From Stenotrophomonas maltophilia (lineage in GTDB: Bacteria; Pseudomonadota; Gammaproteobacteria; Xanthomonadales; Xanthomonadaceae): 64,000 bases of DNA. Positions 56,213-63,857 of this stretch are shown one piece after another. Position numbers and translations under genes: made by a program. The stretch lies in assembly GCF_003205835.1 (NCBI RefSeq), contig NZ_CP029773.1, positions 1,520,501 to 1,584,500 of the forward strand. The letters run 5' to 3'. How positions within the stretch are numbered: position 1 is the stretch's first letter; each line of letters opens with the position of its first letter. Below the pieces are notes generated by a model. That model made no database searches, had not been told where the DNA came from, and worked only from the letters and a program-made list of their open reading frames with translations.

Positions 56213-56335
56213 GCGCCCGGCCAGTCTCATTCACCCGCGACATGCGGAGGCGCTATGGTCAGGTTCCAAGTCTTAGGGAGCTGCAATGGCGAGCAAGGAC
56301 ATGATGGACCGCAGTACGCAGCCGGAATGCCACCG

Positions 56336-56605
56336 ATGAGCAAATCCGCTGCGGAAGTACGCTGGTTGACGTTCCGGCTGATGAACGGCCAATCGATCGG
56401 GCCGGACCGGTTGAAGGATGGTTGGGTGGTCGCCTCGGAGACCCGCCACTGTGGCGTGCGGCGCGAGGCCATCGAAGGCGCCGGCGTGGTCTACGCGCTG
56501 TATGCACCGGCCAACCTGGCCTCACCGCGTCGCGCGGAAATGCGCATGCGCGAATTCCTGATGAGTTCCGGCTACACCTTCACCATGGGCACGCTGGGCG
56601 GCTGA
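56336..56605 (+). CDS. Hypothetical protein
   Basis: Protein of 89 residues (MSKSAAEVRWLTFRLMNGQS start). There is no signal or membrane segment. One cysteine lies in ETRHCGVRREA and a basic, Met-rich tail in RRAEMRMREFLMSSGY. It is probably globular. I do not recognise the family. The start at 56336 is chosen over a longer frame beginning at 56255 because the upstream residues look random. Confidence 0.6.
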   Translation: MSKSAAEVRWLTFRLMNGQSIGPDRLKDGWVVASETRHCGVRREAIEGAGVVYALYAPANLASPRRAEMRMREFLMSSGYTFTMGTLGG

Positions 56606-56620
56606 CGCCGCCCGTTGCGA

Positions 56621-57385
56621 TTACGGGCGCACCGTCAGCGCCTGGCCGAGTGTTCCGATCGGGCCGCGCGCATCATGCAGCACGGTGCTGGTCAGGCCGA
56701 TGCCCTGGCGGCCGAACGACACCGACGTATCGAAACCCAGCCACTCGCCTTCGGGCATGCCGAACAGGTGAGCGGTGAGGTCCAGGTTCGGGAAGGCCAC
56801 TTCCTTCGGATCGGCGCGTACTGCCATGCCGTTGGACAGGTCGAACAGCGTGGCGGCACGGGCCAAGGGGCTGACCGGTTCGCCGTCCAGCAGCGACTGC
56901 GTTGCGCGCGCCCAGTAGGTTGCACGGCCGGGTCCCTGATCGTGGCGACGGATCTCGATGCTCTGGATGAAGCCACCGGGCCAGACCGTGCCCGGGTCCC
57001 ATGCCGGCATCGATTCCGGCGGCGCAATGCCGGTGATCGGCGTACCGGCGATGGCCCTGGTGTCGTTCGGGCGCATCAACCAGGCGCGCACACGCAGCGC
57101 TGGACGGTCACTGTGCCGAAGTGTGGCCTCCACCAGTTCGATGGTGCGACCGCCGCGCAGCACCTCTACCTCGGCGTCCATCGCTTCGATCGGGATGGTG
57201 CCGAGGATGTCGTAGGACAGGCGCGCGATCAGGAAGCCGTGGCCACGCGCAGCGGCGTCGCGTTCCAGGTGGTGCGCCAGAAGCCCGATCGCCGGTGCGA
57301 TGTGCTGCTCGCGGATGTTCCAGGCGCCGCCGGTATGTTCGGTCGGCAGGTAGCGGGTATCGCTCAGTCGTTCGAAGAAGGCCAT
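56621..57385 (-). CDS. Thioesterase family protein (acyl-CoA thioesterase-like)
   Basis: Protein of 254 residues resembling double hotdog acyl-CoA thioesterases. The N-terminal half has MAFFERLSDTRYLPTEHTGG and AWNIREQHIAPAIGLLAHHL. The C-terminal half has LARAATLFDLSNGM, AFPNLDLTAHLFG, EWLGFDTSVSF and GIGLTSTVLHDARG, the second hotdog with the D/T/Q-type active-site region. The acyl substrate is not known. It converges with the hypothetical protein gene at its 3' end and lies just downstream of azoR. Confidence 0.8.
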   Translation of the reverse strand: MAFFERLSDTRYLPTEHTGGAWNIREQHIAPAIGLLAHHLERDAAARGHGFLIARLSYDILGTIPIEAMDAEVEVLRGGRTIELVEATLRHSDRPALRVRAWLMRPNDTRAIAGTPITGIAPPESMPAWDPGTVWPGGFIQSIEIRRHDQGPGRATYWARATQSLLDGEPVSPLARAATLFDLSNGMAVRADPKEVAFPNLDLTAHLFGMPEGEWLGFDTSVSFGRQGIGLTSTVLHDARGPIGTLGQALTVRP

Positions 57386-57442
57386 CGTGTCTGTTGCTTC
57401 CGCGGGGAAAGAGGCGGCAGGGCGGTTGCCGGCCTCTGCATC

Positions 57443-58063
57443 CTAAGCGTTCGGCAATGGCATGCGCTGCGCCAAAGCGGTCAATTGTGCATGCGCGCGG
57501 GCCATGCCCTGCTCGATGCCATGTGGGCGGATGTCCATGCCTTCGGCGTAGACGAAATCAACCTCGGTGATGCCGATCAGGCCCAGCACCGATTGCAGGT
57601 AGGGCGTCACCGTGTCGGTGCCCTGGCCGACATGCACGCCGCCGCGCGGACTGAACACCACCGCTTCCACGCCCTGGACCAGGCCCTGTGGCCAGGTGTC
57701 GGTGTAGCGGAAGGTCACGCGCGCGCGGGCGACCAGGTCGAACCAGTTCTTCAGCGGCGTCGGTACGTTGAGGTTGTACATCGGCGCGGCGATCAGCAGC
57801 AGGTCGCTGTCCATCAGCTCGCCGATCAGCGCATCGGACAACGCGATGGCCTGTCGTGCGCGCGGCCCCGGGTTCTCTGCACCGCGCAGCGCGTGGAAGA
57901 TCTCCTCATCCAGCACCGGCAGGTCCAGTGCGGTGAGGTCGCGCACGGTGACGGCGTCATCGAAGCCCTGTGCGGCACGCTCGGCGAGGAAACGATTGAT
58001 CAGGCCGGCGCTGCGCGAGGCGGTGCCGTTGAGGCTGGAGTGGAGGACAAGCACCTTGCTCAT
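57443..58063 (-). CDS. azoR: FMN-dependent NADH-azoreductase
   Basis: Azoreductase of 206 residues, a flavodoxin-fold quinone and azo reductase using FMN and NADH. VLHSSLNGTASRSAGLIN binds the FMN phosphate. MYNLNVPTPLKNWFDLV and SPRGGVHVG are family signatures. It diverges from the LysR gene at 58169, whose likely target it is. A role in quinone or electrophile protection is typical. Confidence 0.93.
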   Translation of the reverse strand: MSKVLVLHSSLNGTASRSAGLINRFLAERAAQGFDDAVTVRDLTALDLPVLDEEIFHALRGAENPGPRARQAIALSDALIGELMDSDLLLIAAPMYNLNVPTPLKNWFDLVARARVTFRYTDTWPQGLVQGVEAVVFSPRGGVHVGQGTDTVTPYLQSVLGLIGITEVDFVYAEGMDIRPHGIEQGMARAHAQLTALAQRMPLPNA

Positions 58064-58168
58064 GGCGGGAAGTCGATCTGCGTGGAAGGGAGGGCGTCCA
58101 CTCTAGACTTTGAAAATTTCGCCAGTGGCTCTATTTTGTCCATCCATTGGTTCCGGAATGGATACATC

Positions 58169-59101
58169 GTGGCCCTGTCCGATCTCAACGGTATCGATGT
58201 GTTCGTGGCCACGGTGCAGGCTGGCAACTTCGCGCAGGCCGCTGATGCGCTGCAGGTCACCCGTTCGGCAGTGGCCAAGAGCATTGCGCGGCTGGAAGCA
58301 CGACTGGGCACGCAGTTGTTCCAGCGCACCACCCGCAGCCAGCAACTGACCGAGGCGGGGGCGCTCTACTACCAGCATTGCCTGCGCGCGCTGGAGGAAA
58401 TCCGTGCAGGCGAGGCTGCGCTCGAGGGCGGGCGCAAACAGGTTGCCGGTCGCCTGCGCGTGTCCCTGCCGGTGTTGTTCGGCCACCTGTGCATCGCACC
58501 GATCCTGCTTGAGCTGGCGCGGCAGCATCCGGCGCTGGCGCTGGACCTGCAGTTCAATGATCGTACGGTCGACCTGCGCGAGGAGGGCATCGACCTGGCG
58601 ATCCGCATTGGCGCATTGCCGGACAGCAGCGATCTGGTGGCGCGACCGCTGGGCGAACACCGCATGGCGATCTGCGCCTCGCCGGCGTTCATGGCCGGGC
58701 GCGAGCAGCCGCACACCGTCGACGCACTGCGTGGGCTGGAGGCGGTGGCCTACAGCCGGCGCGGCCAGGTGATGGAATGGAAGATGCGGGTGGAGGGCGA
58801 GCCGCAGGTGTTGAAGCCGGATGCACGCGTGCAGATGGACGATCTGCAGGGCGTGGCCGATGCGGCCGTGGCAGGGCTGGGCGTGGCCTGGCTGCCGTAC
58901 TGGCTGGTGCGCGATGCCCTGCAGCAGGGGCGGTTGCTGGAAGTTTTTCCGGCCGCCTCCAGTGCGATCTATCCGATCCATGCGGTGTGGCCGCGGGTGC
59001 CGCACCTGCCGCTGAAGACGCGGGTAGCGGTGGACGCATTGCTGCAGCAGTTGCCGGCACGCCTGCTGGAGGTGGAGGCCGGACGCACCGGTGGGCGCTG
59101 A
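58169..59101 (+). CDS. LysR-type transcriptional regulator
   Basis: LysR regulator of 310 residues. The winged-helix domain is FVATVQAGNFAQAADALQVT with RSAVAKSIARLEARLGTQLF. The effector-binding domain follows from about residue 90. It starts with GTG at 58169 (MALSDLNGIDV), since the earlier ATG in this stretch is out of frame. The 105-bp gap to the divergent azoR gene fits regulation of azoR by this protein. Confidence 0.93.
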   Translation: MALSDLNGIDVFVATVQAGNFAQAADALQVTRSAVAKSIARLEARLGTQLFQRTTRSQQLTEAGALYYQHCLRALEEIRAGEAALEGGRKQVAGRLRVSLPVLFGHLCIAPILLELARQHPALALDLQFNDRTVDLREEGIDLAIRIGALPDSSDLVARPLGEHRMAICASPAFMAGREQPHTVDALRGLEAVAYSRRGQVMEWKMRVEGEPQVLKPDARVQMDDLQGVADAAVAGLGVAWLPYWLVRDALQQGRLLEVFPAASSAIYPIHAVWPRVPHLPLKTRVAVDALLQQLPARLLEVEAGRTGGR

Positions 59102-59133
59102 GCCGGCTCCCGCAGGAGCCGGCCGGATGCCGG

Positions 59134-59334
59134 TCAGGGAGACGGGCAATCCATTTCACGGCACAGGCGGTACTCGGCGTCGCATTGTTCGGAGGTCTTG
59201 CCCAACGGTCCATGTGTCGCGCGCAGGCACTGCTCGTATTTCAGCGTGCAGAAGTCGCAGGAATCTGCGGCGAAGGCCAGGCCAGTCACGGCCATGCCAA
59301 GGAGCATCACGGTCTTCAAGGTCGTCTTGATCAT
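59134..59334 (-). CDS. Small secreted six-cysteine protein
   Basis: Protein of 66 residues. The signal peptide is MIKTTLKTVMLLGMAVTGLA, cleaved near AFA. The mature part is about 43 residues with six cysteines: SCDFC, EQC, EQC, RLC and MDC, spaced CX2C, then CX6C and CX4C, suggesting three disulfides or a helical cysteine motif. Function unknown. The start at 59334 is chosen over 59361 because it begins the signal peptide directly. Confidence 0.65.
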   Translation of the reverse strand: MIKTTLKTVMLLGMAVTGLAFAADSCDFCTLKYEQCLRATHGPLGKTSEQCDAEYRLCREMDCPSP

Positions 59335-59424
59335 CACGTCAGTCCTTTGTCTGCCCTTCAATGGGCGGGGCTACCATAGCAGTCCTTCCATCGCGGCCTT
59401 GACGCACCGCGACACGCGTTGTGC

Positions 59425-60510
59425 TCACCGCCGTGCAGCCTTCAACGCCTCGACCACGTCGGCTTCAGAGAAACCGCAATGCCCTTCGCCCGCCGCAGGC
59501 AGCACCTTCGGCAACGGCCGTGCGCCGGCATGTGCCGCCAGCTGCGGATACACCGTCTGCATATGCGGCACGATGGTGGGGTCGTTGTTGTTGAACTGGA
59601 TCACCAGCGGTCGCTTCAACGCGCCGCTCAGTGCCAGCTTCGCGCGGACATCGGCCTGCGCCGCAGGCATGGCGTCGAGACGCTGCACGCCGGCATTGAA
59701 CGCCGTGTCGTCACCGAAGCCACGGTAGACCACGCCCCTGTTGCCCACCTGCATGCCGCCGCTACGTGTCGCCAGTTCGTGCAGGACCAGTGCGTGCAGG
59801 CTGATCGTGCCGGCAAGTGCATCCGGAGCGACCTGTAGTTGCTTGGCAAGCACGTCGGCATGCTGGGGGTTCTGCTGCAGCGCGCCGGCGATGCCTTGAT
59901 AGAGCGCTCCCTGCGGCAACGCGGCAGCTTCATGCGACGCCAGTCCACTGGCCGGCAGGCCTTCCGCGTTGGGGAAGAAGTAATCGAAGGCGACCAGCGT
60001 GGTCAGCAGATCCGCGGCGATCTGTTCGCCATTGAGGTTGGCACCGCACAGCGAGACGCCACCGGCGTAGTGCTGCGGGTAGCGCTCGAGGCTGGCGAGT
60101 GTCACCGCACCGCCCATCGAGAATCCGAGCAGCCAGGTGTGGCGCACACGCTTGAGTTCGCCCAGCGCGTGCTGGCGCAGACGCTCCATGTCGGTGATCG
60201 CATCGGCCACGGCCCAGCCCTGGCTGGCATAGGCGCTCTGCGCGACGGCGTAGCCTGCGGCCAGCAGCGTTGCAGTGCTGTCATTGGCGGTCATCGGCGT
60301 AGTGCGCGGCACGCCCACCGGCTCGTAGCCGTGCGCCAGCATCACCAGGTCGCCGTTCCAGTCAGCCGGCACGTCCAGGCGCCAGGGTGCCCCCTGCAGT
60401 TCACCGCTGAGCATGCGCGGTGCAGGCGGTGACGCAGCCAGCAGCGATGCCGCAGGCAGCAGAAGGCCGAGGGCGAGGGCGCAACGAAGCAAGGGGCGCA
60501 TGGTGGTCAT
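59425..60510 (-). CDS. Secreted alpha/beta hydrolase
   Basis: Alpha/beta hydrolase of 361 residues with a signal peptide (LLRCALALGLLLPAASLLAA). The nucleophile elbow is GFSMGG and the oxyanion region is LAHGYEP. An Asp in the NNNDPTI segment and a His in AGEGHCGFS may complete the triad. Probably a periplasmic or exported esterase or peptidase. The substrate is unknown. It diverges from the P-loop protein with a 252-bp gap. Confidence 0.85.
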   Translation of the reverse strand: MTTMRPLLRCALALGLLLPAASLLAASPPAPRMLSGELQGAPWRLDVPADWNGDLVMLAHGYEPVGVPRTTPMTANDSTATLLAAGYAVAQSAYASQGWAVADAITDMERLRQHALGELKRVRHTWLLGFSMGGAVTLASLERYPQHYAGGVSLCGANLNGEQIAADLLTTLVAFDYFFPNAEGLPASGLASHEAAALPQGALYQGIAGALQQNPQHADVLAKQLQVAPDALAGTISLHALVLHELATRSGGMQVGNRGVVYRGFGDDTAFNAGVQRLDAMPAAQADVRAKLALSGALKRPLVIQFNNNDPTIVPHMQTVYPQLAAHAGARPLPKVLPAAGEGHCGFSEADVVEALKAARR

Positions 60511-60762
60511 TCCATCCGGGAATGGCGCCGAGCATAGATGCCTGCGAATTGTTGCGCGCGCTGCACTGCCGCAGGGGATTGCCGGTCGGCCGTGCTGCGT
60601 TCTACGCTGATGGCATGGCCCTTCACACCATCGCGTCGATTATCCGCATTCCCCACGGGAAGGCGGGATAGCGCGCGGTCGTCACGGCCATGCAACCCGC
60701 CCGGGAAGGCGGGTGGCATGCGGCGCTCTCCCGGGTACTGGAATCCACCGAGGAGAACGCAG
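60511..60762. other. Divergent gap before the P-loop gene
   Basis: About 250 bp with no gene recognised. It contains the hairpin CCCGCCCGGGAAGGCGGG (about 60693-60710) and no confident promoter pair. Confidence 0.4.
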
Positions 60763-61275
60763 ATGCACCCGCTTTCATCGAACGGCGACGCCCCGACCCT
60801 GCACCTGGTATGCGGCAAGATCGGCGCCGGAAAATCCACCCTGTCGCAGCAGCTGGCGGCGCAGCCACGTCACGTGCTGATCAGCGAGGACGCTTGGCTG
60901 GCCGCGCTGTATCCCGACCAGATCCATTCCATCGCCGATTACCTGCAGCGCGCGGCGGCGCTGCGCGGCGCGCTGACGCAGCATGTATGCGCGATCCTGC
61001 AGGCCGGCGTTCCGGTCGTGCTCGACGTTCCGTTCAACACGCCCGCCGCCCGCGCCTGGGGCCGCGAACTGTTCGAGTCGGCCGGCGTTGCCCATCAACT
61101 GCATTTTCTCGATGTTCCCGATGCCATCTGCAAGGCGCGTCTGCGCGCCCGCAATGCGTGCGGCGAGCACCCGTTCCAGGCCAGCGATGAAGCCTTCGAG
61201 CAGATCACCCGTCACTTCGTGGCACCTGTGCCGGAGGAGGGCTTCGTGGTGATCCGTCATATGCAGGACGGGTGA
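60763..61275 (+). CDS. P-loop ATP/GTP-binding protein (AAA/kinase-like)
   Basis: Protein of 170 residues. Walker A is CGKIGAGKSTLSQQL (about 18-32). The rest resembles the AAA_33/zeta-toxin or nucleotide-kinase-like group (VPVVLDVPFNTPAARAWG, LHFLDVPDAICKARLRARN). Small-molecule or nucleic-acid kinase activity is possible; the exact substrate is unknown. A good ribosome site (GAGGAG) lies 8-13 bases before the start. No antitoxin-like partner is next to it. Confidence 0.82.
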   Translation: MHPLSSNGDAPTLHLVCGKIGAGKSTLSQQLAAQPRHVLISEDAWLAALYPDQIHSIADYLQRAAALRGALTQHVCAILQAGVPVVLDVPFNTPAARAWGRELFESAGVAHQLHFLDVPDAICKARLRARNACGEHPFQASDEAFEQITRHFVAPVPEEGFVVIRHMQDG

Positions 61276-61323
61276 GGGCTCGGGAAGGGCCGTGCTCAGT
61301 TGTTCACCGTGGCGGCGATTCCG

Positions 61324-61339
61324 ATACGATTTGACGTAT
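61324..61339. promoter_or_regulatory. Inverted repeat before the AraC gene
   Basis: ATACG, six bases, CGTAT forms an inverted repeat 33 bp upstream of the AraC-type regulator start. It is a candidate autoregulatory operator. Confidence 0.35.
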
Positions 61340-61371
61340 TGAACCCAACCCGCTTGATCTGGAGTCCCGCC

Positions 61372-62205
61372 GTGGTCGACCGTCTTGCCATCCTGCTCGA
61401 ACGCTTCGCGGTCACCGCCTCGGTGTTCCATGCCGGCGCGCTGTGCGGCATCAACACCCTGCAGGGGGAGGATGAGGCCGGCCAGCTGCATCTGGTGCGG
61501 CGCGGCCCGCTGCAGGTCAGCCACGGCCAGCAGACTGTGCAGGTCGAGGTGCCCAGCCTGCTGCTGTACCCGCGGCCGATGCCGCACCGCTTCAGTACCG
61601 ACCCGCAGCACGGCGCCGACATGGCCTGCGCAAACCTGCATTTCGAAGGTGGCCCGCTCAATCCGATCAGCGCGGCACTGCCGGATTTCATCTGCCTGCC
61701 GCTGGCGGATCTGTATGGCGGCCACGCGGCGCTGGAACTGCTGTTCGAAGAGGCCTTCGAGCAGCGTTGTGGCCGTGCGGCGATGGTCAACCGGCTGTTC
61801 GAGGTGGTGATGATCCAGGTGCTGCGTCAGCTGATGGAAGGGGGTGAGATGCGCGGCGGCCTGTTCGCCGGGCTCGGTCATCCGCGGCTGCGTCTGGCGC
61901 TGGTGGCGATGCACGAAGCGCCGGCTCAGGCGTGGACGCTGGAAGACCTGGCCGATGTCGCCGGCATGTCGCGCAGCGTGTTCGCGGCCAGCTTCCGTGA
62001 GGCGATGGGCACCACCCCGGGCCAGTACCTGCAGGGCTGGCGGGTGGGCTTGGCGCAGCAGGCGCTGCGGCAGGGGCGCCCCTTGAAGCGGATCGCCGAC
62101 GATGTCGGCTATGGCAGCGAAGCGGCGCTGTCGCGCGCGTTCAAGGCGCACACCGGGCAGTCGCCGCGGGAGTGGCGCGGACAGGCACGCGCGGGTGCGG
62201 CCTGA
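61372..62205 (+). CDS. AraC-family transcriptional regulator
   Basis: Regulator of 277 residues. The N-terminal cupin-like effector domain (about 1-165) includes VFHAGALCGINTLQG, LHLVRRGPLQV and MACANLHFEG. The C-terminal AraC domain (about 175-277) has two helix-turn-helix motifs, WTLEDLADVAGMSRSVFAAS and RIADDVGYGSEAALSRAFKA, ending HTGQSPREWR. The GTG start at 61372 has GGAG 7 bases upstream. Target unknown. It converges with crcB. Confidence 0.9.
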   Translation: MVDRLAILLERFAVTASVFHAGALCGINTLQGEDEAGQLHLVRRGPLQVSHGQQTVQVEVPSLLLYPRPMPHRFSTDPQHGADMACANLHFEGGPLNPISAALPDFICLPLADLYGGHAALELLFEEAFEQRCGRAAMVNRLFEVVMIQVLRQLMEGGEMRGGLFAGLGHPRLRLALVAMHEAPAQAWTLEDLADVAGMSRSVFAASFREAMGTTPGQYLQGWRVGLAQQALRQGRPLKRIADDVGYGSEAALSRAFKAHTGQSPREWRGQARAGAA

Positions 62206-62220
62206 GCCTCAGCCTCAGCC

Positions 62221-62613
62221 TCAGCCCAGCACCAGCCGGGCCAGCTTCATGCCACCGAACAGACCGGCCAGGCCCAGCGCCACCGAGCCACCGGCATACA
62301 GTGCCGCCAACCCATGCTGGCCACGCTGCAGCAGCAGGCCGATCTCCAGCGCGTAGGTGGAAAACGTGGTGTAGCCGCCGAGGATGCCGGTGGCCAGCAA
62401 CAGGCGCAGCTGCGGCGAGGCGCCATTGCGCATGGCGAAGACCTCGACCACCACGCCCATCAGCAGCGCACCGCTGATGTTGATCAGGAAGGTCGACCAG
62501 GGCCAGGGACTGCCGACCGCCACCCGCGCGCCGATCAGGTTGCAGGCGTGGCGCAGGCAGGCGCCGATGCCGCCGCCGACGAAGACCAGGAAATAGTTGT
62601 TCAATGCTTGCAT
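62221..62613 (-). CDS. crcB: Fluoride ion channel CrcB/FluC
   Basis: Small membrane protein of 130 residues with four membrane segments. Family signature motifs are VGGGIGACLRHACN, PWSTFLINISGALLMGVVV and LATGILGGYTTFSTYALEIG, the last holding the Phe and Thr residues that line the fluoride path. It exports fluoride and acts as a dimer. The start at 62613 has GAGG 6 bases upstream; the longer frame is not used. A fluoride riboswitch precedes it on the same strand. Confidence 0.96.
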   Translation of the reverse strand: MQALNNYFLVFVGGGIGACLRHACNLIGARVAVGSPWPWSTFLINISGALLMGVVVEVFAMRNGASPQLRLLLATGILGGYTTFSTYALEIGLLLQRGQHGLAALYAGGSVALGLAGLFGGMKLARLVLG

Positions 62614-62699
62614 GGCGTGCCTCGAATGCGGGTTCGCAGGGTCAGTGGCGAACGCCGAGGGCAGGCACGACCTGCCGTCGACGAACACCGGGTTCGTCC

Positions 62700-62752
62700 T
62701 GGCAGGAGCCATCAGCCTTCTCAGGCGGTTATCGGGGGAGCCCCATCCCCAT
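62700..62752 (-). promoter_or_regulatory. Fluoride riboswitch (crcB motif)
   Basis: On the minus strand the sequence reads GGGGATGGGGCTCCCC, then AACCGCC, then GGCTGATGGCTCCTGCC. These are the conserved elements of the fluoride (crcB) riboswitch: the GATGG box inside a closing stem, the AACNGCC bulge region and the CTGATGGCTCCT end. It lies about 90 nt upstream of crcB, on the same strand. Between them two hairpins (62680-62698 and 62660-62676) can serve as expression platform. Confidence 0.9.
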
Positions 62753-62781
62753 CGCGGTCCATGCTACCAGCGGCGGTGCAT

Positions 62782-63216
62782 TCACGTCATCGAGGTCGTC
62801 AGAACGCGAGCCACCTTGCTGCGGCTGAAGCCATCCATCAGCAGTTCGAACGCGAGCAGATCCAGCGCCGCATGGCGGCGGTGGTCGATCTCCAGCCCGT
62901 TCTCGGCCACCAGATGGCTGACCAGCTCATAGGCGTCCTGCCAGACATCCAGATGGGCCTGGCTGGGGATGTAGGCATTGCCCCGTTCGCCTACGCCCAG
63001 CCCGCTCATCCCGTACAGCAGCTCGCGCGCGTCCAGCTTGGCCGCATCGGCGATGCGGAACAGCTGTTCGGCCTTCACATGGGAGGGGCTGACGTGGTCG
63101 TTCAACCAGTTGCTGATGGTTGCCGTGGTGGAGTGCGCGGCGCGGGCCAGATCGGCCGGGCGAGGGTGCCCGGCTTTCTTCATGGCGGCGGCGAGTCGTT
63201 GGCCGAGAGTATTCAT
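62782..63216 (-). CDS. XRE/CI-like helix-turn-helix regulator
   Basis: Regulator of 144 residues. The N-terminal helix-turn-helix is HPRPADLARAAHSTTATISN with WLNDHVSPS, as in phage CI/XRE repressors. The C-terminal half has no LexA-like peptidase motif and is mostly helical (VWQDAYELVSHLVAENGLEI). It faces the Cro-like gene at 63295, with a 78-bp shared gap. The arrangement is that of a phage-type genetic switch, possibly a prophage remnant. No other phage genes are seen to the left. Confidence 0.83.
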   Translation of the reverse strand: MNTLGQRLAAAMKKAGHPRPADLARAAHSTTATISNWLNDHVSPSHVKAEQLFRIADAAKLDARELLYGMSGLGVGERGNAYIPSQAHLDVWQDAYELVSHLVAENGLEIDHRRHAALDLLAFELLMDGFSRSKVARVLTTSMT

Positions 63217-63294
63217 CTATGCAAGCCAGCTTAACGCGTGGATTGCGAAGAAGCCTTGTCGCAAGAATCAGTCTGGTTAACAGAAGGACCGACC

Positions 63295-63504
63295 GTGACC
63301 GAATTCTGGAGCAAGCGGCAGGTGCGTACCCGGCTGGGATTCCAGACCGATGCCGAACTGGCGCGCTTCTTTGGCATAAGCCGATCTGCCGTGTCGCAAT
63401 GGCCCAAGGAGTTCCCGATTCCTGCCCTGAGGCAGTACATCCTGCATCAGCGTTATCCGAACCTGTTCCCCGCGACTGAAGCGAAGGGCAGCGAATCCAT
63501 CTGA
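63295..63504 (+). CDS. Cro-like helix-turn-helix protein
   Basis: Protein of 69 residues starting with GTG at 63295. The helix-turn-helix DAELARFFGISRSAVSQWPK resembles Cro/YdaS-type DNA-binding proteins. AGAAGGA precedes the start. It diverges from the XRE-like gene. The C-terminal part IPALRQYILHQRYPNLFP is short. It may bind the repeats in the adjoining intergenic regions; this is inferred. Confidence 0.8.
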   Translation: MTEFWSKRQVRTRLGFQTDAELARFFGISRSAVSQWPKEFPIPALRQYILHQRYPNLFPATEAKGSESI

Positions 63505-63533
63505 ACTGCGCCGTCTTTTGTCGCATACAGCAC

Positions 63534-63564
63534 ACTTAGCACTATTTGCTAAGTACACTTAGCA
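63534..63564. promoter_or_regulatory. Three ACTTAGCA half-sites
   Basis: ACTTAGCA at 63534-63541, its complement TGCTAAGT at 63547-63554, and ACTTAGCA again at 63557-63564. The pattern (forward, reverse, forward) recalls multi-site phage-type operators. It lies 30 bp after the Cro-like gene and well upstream of the gene at 63858. Confidence 0.65.
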
Positions 63565-63686
63565 AAATAGGTAGATTCGATGGATCGGGGAGATCCGATC
63601 AATCTCTTCAACCGGAAGTGGGAGCCTGGGATCCGAGGGGCATGTCGGGTTCGACCCATCCGGGACGGCCGGGGCCCCGTATGTAG

Positions 63687-63719
63687 TTTCGTGAACGATT
63701 AATAATTTCGATCACGAAA
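63687..63719. promoter_or_regulatory. TTTCGTGA inverted repeat
   Basis: TTTCGTGA and TCACGAAA are separated by 17 bp of AT-rich sequence; a third TCGTGAAA lies at 63732-63739. A possible regulator site. Confidence 0.45.
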
Positions 63720-63857
63720 GTCGCTGCATGTAATTGACCTGTCGTGAAATCTATGACTAATTGGCATCAACCGGGCGTGAAGCCCGGGAGTCTTTCAGTA
63801 GCACGCAAGTGAGTCGGTAGACCGTCAACGATGCAGAACAAGTCCAACGGAGGTCGT

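Larger units (their letters stand above)
63505..63857. other. AT-rich intergenic region with repeats and a hairpin
   Basis: About 350 bp without a gene. It contains the ACTTAGCA cluster, GGATC-GATCC palindromes near 63583, an inverted repeat TTTCGTGA (63687-63694) / TCACGAAA (63712-63719) with a further TCGTGAAA at 63732, and a GC-rich hairpin CCGGGC-GCCCGG (63771-63787). I do not recognise a known riboswitch. It looks like a regulatory region for the gene starting at 63858. Confidence 0.55.

Noticed and set aside
60763..61275. Zeta-type toxin with antitoxin
   Set aside because: The P-loop protein resembles nucleotide kinases loosely, but there is no adjacent small antitoxin gene, so no toxin-antitoxin claim is made.
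63680..63857. c-di-GMP or other known riboswitch in the right-edge leader
   Set aside because: A hairpin and short conserved-looking words exist, but the required consensus segments of known riboswitch classes are not present in order.
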